From the NCBI GenBank assembly GCA_036265935.1, contig DATAOB010000080.1, positions 1 through 5,423 of the forward strand: a stretch of 5,423 bases of DNA, given 5' to 3'. Positions 4,450 to 5,423 of the stretch are shown here, in pieces (position 1 is the stretch's first letter; each line of letters starts with the position of its first letter). Under the pieces are notes generated by a model. It saw nothing but the letters and a program-made list of their open reading frames with translations. It ran no database searches and had not been told where the DNA came from. Position numbers and translations under genes: made by a program. The DNA is from JAFASC01 sp036265935 (lineage in GTDB: Bacteria; Pseudomonadota; Alphaproteobacteria; Rhizobiales; Beijerinckiaceae).

Positions 4450-5423
4450 TTATGCGAGATAATCCAGAAGTCTCAGCCCGCTGAACTGCCAGCGCGCCGA
4501 CGGATAGAAGAAATTGCGGTAGCTCGCGCGCGCATGTCCGGCGGGCGTGGCGTGCGAGCTTCCCCGCAAGACCATTTGGTTGATCATGAACTTGCCGTTG
4601 TATTCGCCGAGCGCGCCACCCGCCGCGCGATAGCCCGGGTAGGGCAAGTAGGCGCTGCGCGTCCACTGCCACACGATTCCGAACGCGTCATCGAGGAGGT
4701 TTGCACGCGCTGCCACTTCCCATTCCGCTTCGGTCGGCAAATGCTTGCCGGCCCAGCGCGCGAAGGCGTCCGCCTCGTAATAGCTCACATGCACAACCGC
4801 GGCATCCGGATCGACTGGTCGCAGCCCGCCCAGCGTGAACGCCTGCCACACGCCATCGACGTTTTTCCAGTAGCCCGGCGCTTTCCAGCCTTCCGACTCG
4901 GCCGCCGCCCAGCCGTCGGAGAGCCACAGCGAGGGCGTCGCATAGCCGCCGTCGGCCATGAAATCCAGCCATTGCGCATTGGTCACCAGGCCGCTGGCGA
5001 TGCAGGCCGGCTGGAGCAACACCGGATGGGGCGGCCCCTCGTTGTCGAAACTGTATCCTTCGCCCTCGAAACCGATGCGGTGGATGCCAGCGGGCAACTC
5101 AGCAAATTTGCCCGACGCGGACGGCGCACTCGGCGAGCGCCAATCGGCCGCGTAGGCGGGCGCCAGCGGGTTCTGCGCAAAGGCGTGCAGGATATCGGTC
5201 AGCAGAAGCTCCTGATGCTGCTGCTCGTGGTGCAGGCCGATCTCGACGATCCGCACCACCTCGGCCAGTTGCGAATCCTCCACGCTCGCCAGCAGTCGCT
5301 CGACTCCCGCATCGACATGGGCGCGGAACGCCGCAACGCGTTCGCAGTCCGGCCGCGTGATGAGCCCGCGCCTAGGCCGCGCGTGACGCGGTCCGGCCGC
5401 GACGTAGTACGAGTTGAAGAGAT
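4450..5423 (-). CDS. egtB: Hercynine oxygenase / sulfoxide synthase EgtB, N-terminus beyond the window
   Basis: EgtB is a non-heme iron enzyme that joins hercynine to the thiol of gamma-glutamylcysteine or cysteine with O2, giving a sulfoxide. The visible part is 323 residues; the family is about 420-440, so roughly 100 residues with the first iron-binding His are missing. The frame stays open to the window edge and starts LFNSYYVAAGPRH, a typical EgtB stretch, so the GTG at 5283 is not the start. Residues 65-71 (HEQQHQE) are the HxxxHxE iron site of the DinB-like domain. From about 113 the FGE/sulfatase-modifying domain follows, with LPTEAEWE (228-235), VWQWT (250-254), GEYNGKFM (272-279), VLRGSSHATP (284-293) and the ending RWQFSGLRL (310-318). 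The link between LPTEAEWE and VWQWT is short, as I recall from rhizobial homologues. Its partner egtD lies 29 bp downstream. Whether it uses cysteine or gamma-glutamylcysteine cannot be decided here. Confidence 0.93.
   Translation of the reverse strand, partial: LFNSYYVAAGPRHARPRRGLITRPDCERVAAFRAHVDAGVERLLASVEDSQLAEVVRIVEIGLHHEQQHQELLLTDILHAFAQNPLAPAYAADWRSPSAPSASGKFAELPAGIHRIGFEGEGYSFDNEGPPHPVLLQPACIASGLVTNAQWLDFMADGGYATPSLWLSDGWAAAESEGWKAPGYWKNVDGVWQAFTLGGLRPVDPDAAVVHVSYYEADAFARWAGKHLPTEAEWEVAARANLLDDAFGIVWQWTRSAYLPYPGYRAAGGALGEYNGKFMINQMVLRGSSHATPAGHARASYRNFFYPSARWQFSGLRLLDYLA

Noticed and set aside
5281..5283. GTG as the start codon of egtB
   Set aside because: The frame continues upstream to the window edge with a clear EgtB sequence (LFNSYYVAAGPRH and onward), so this GTG is an internal Val codon.

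Overview
The window is GC-rich with G/C-ending codons. All seven genes lie on the minus strand, so transcription runs from high to low coordinates. The ergothioneine pair, the hydrolase and reductase families and the short palindromic intergenic repeats suggest an alphaproteobacterium, probably of the Hyphomicrobiales (Bradyrhizobium / Xanthobacteraceae-like). That placement is an inference from recognised sequence style, not a database match. No tRNA, rRNA, CRISPR array or transposase was seen.

Reading in the direction of transcription, the right end (5423 to 3446) holds a two-gene ergothioneine operon. egtB, the iron-dependent hercynine sulfoxide synthase, is cut by the window edge. egtD, the histidine Nalpha-trimethyltransferase, follows 29 bp later. 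EgtD makes hercynine from histidine and SAM, and EgtB adds the sulfur with O2. No egtA, egtC or egtE is visible.

The middle (3445 to 2260) holds one gene of unknown function, whose protein reads like a short, divergent ATP-grasp enzyme. Related structured repeats stand on both sides of it. Their matching ends (14 of 16 bases) face the gene in inverted orientation, so the gene sits in a cassette-like bracket. A candidate promoter overlaps the upstream repeat.

The left end (2259 to 1) holds a fumarylacetoacetate-hydrolase-family gene, a 145 bp gap with two short palindromes, and then a tight run: two tandem NAD(P)H-dependent FMN reductase paralogues (19 bp apart) and the first 23 codons of a short-chain dehydrogenase (4 bp further on). 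This looks like a small catabolic or redox operon whose substrate cannot be read from the sequence.

Most of the content belongs to known families. The points worth a second look are the ATP-grasp-like protein with His where the family usually has a metal-binding Asn, its inverted-repeat bracket, and the duplicated flavin reductases. I did not find convincing evidence of a wholly new multi-gene system.
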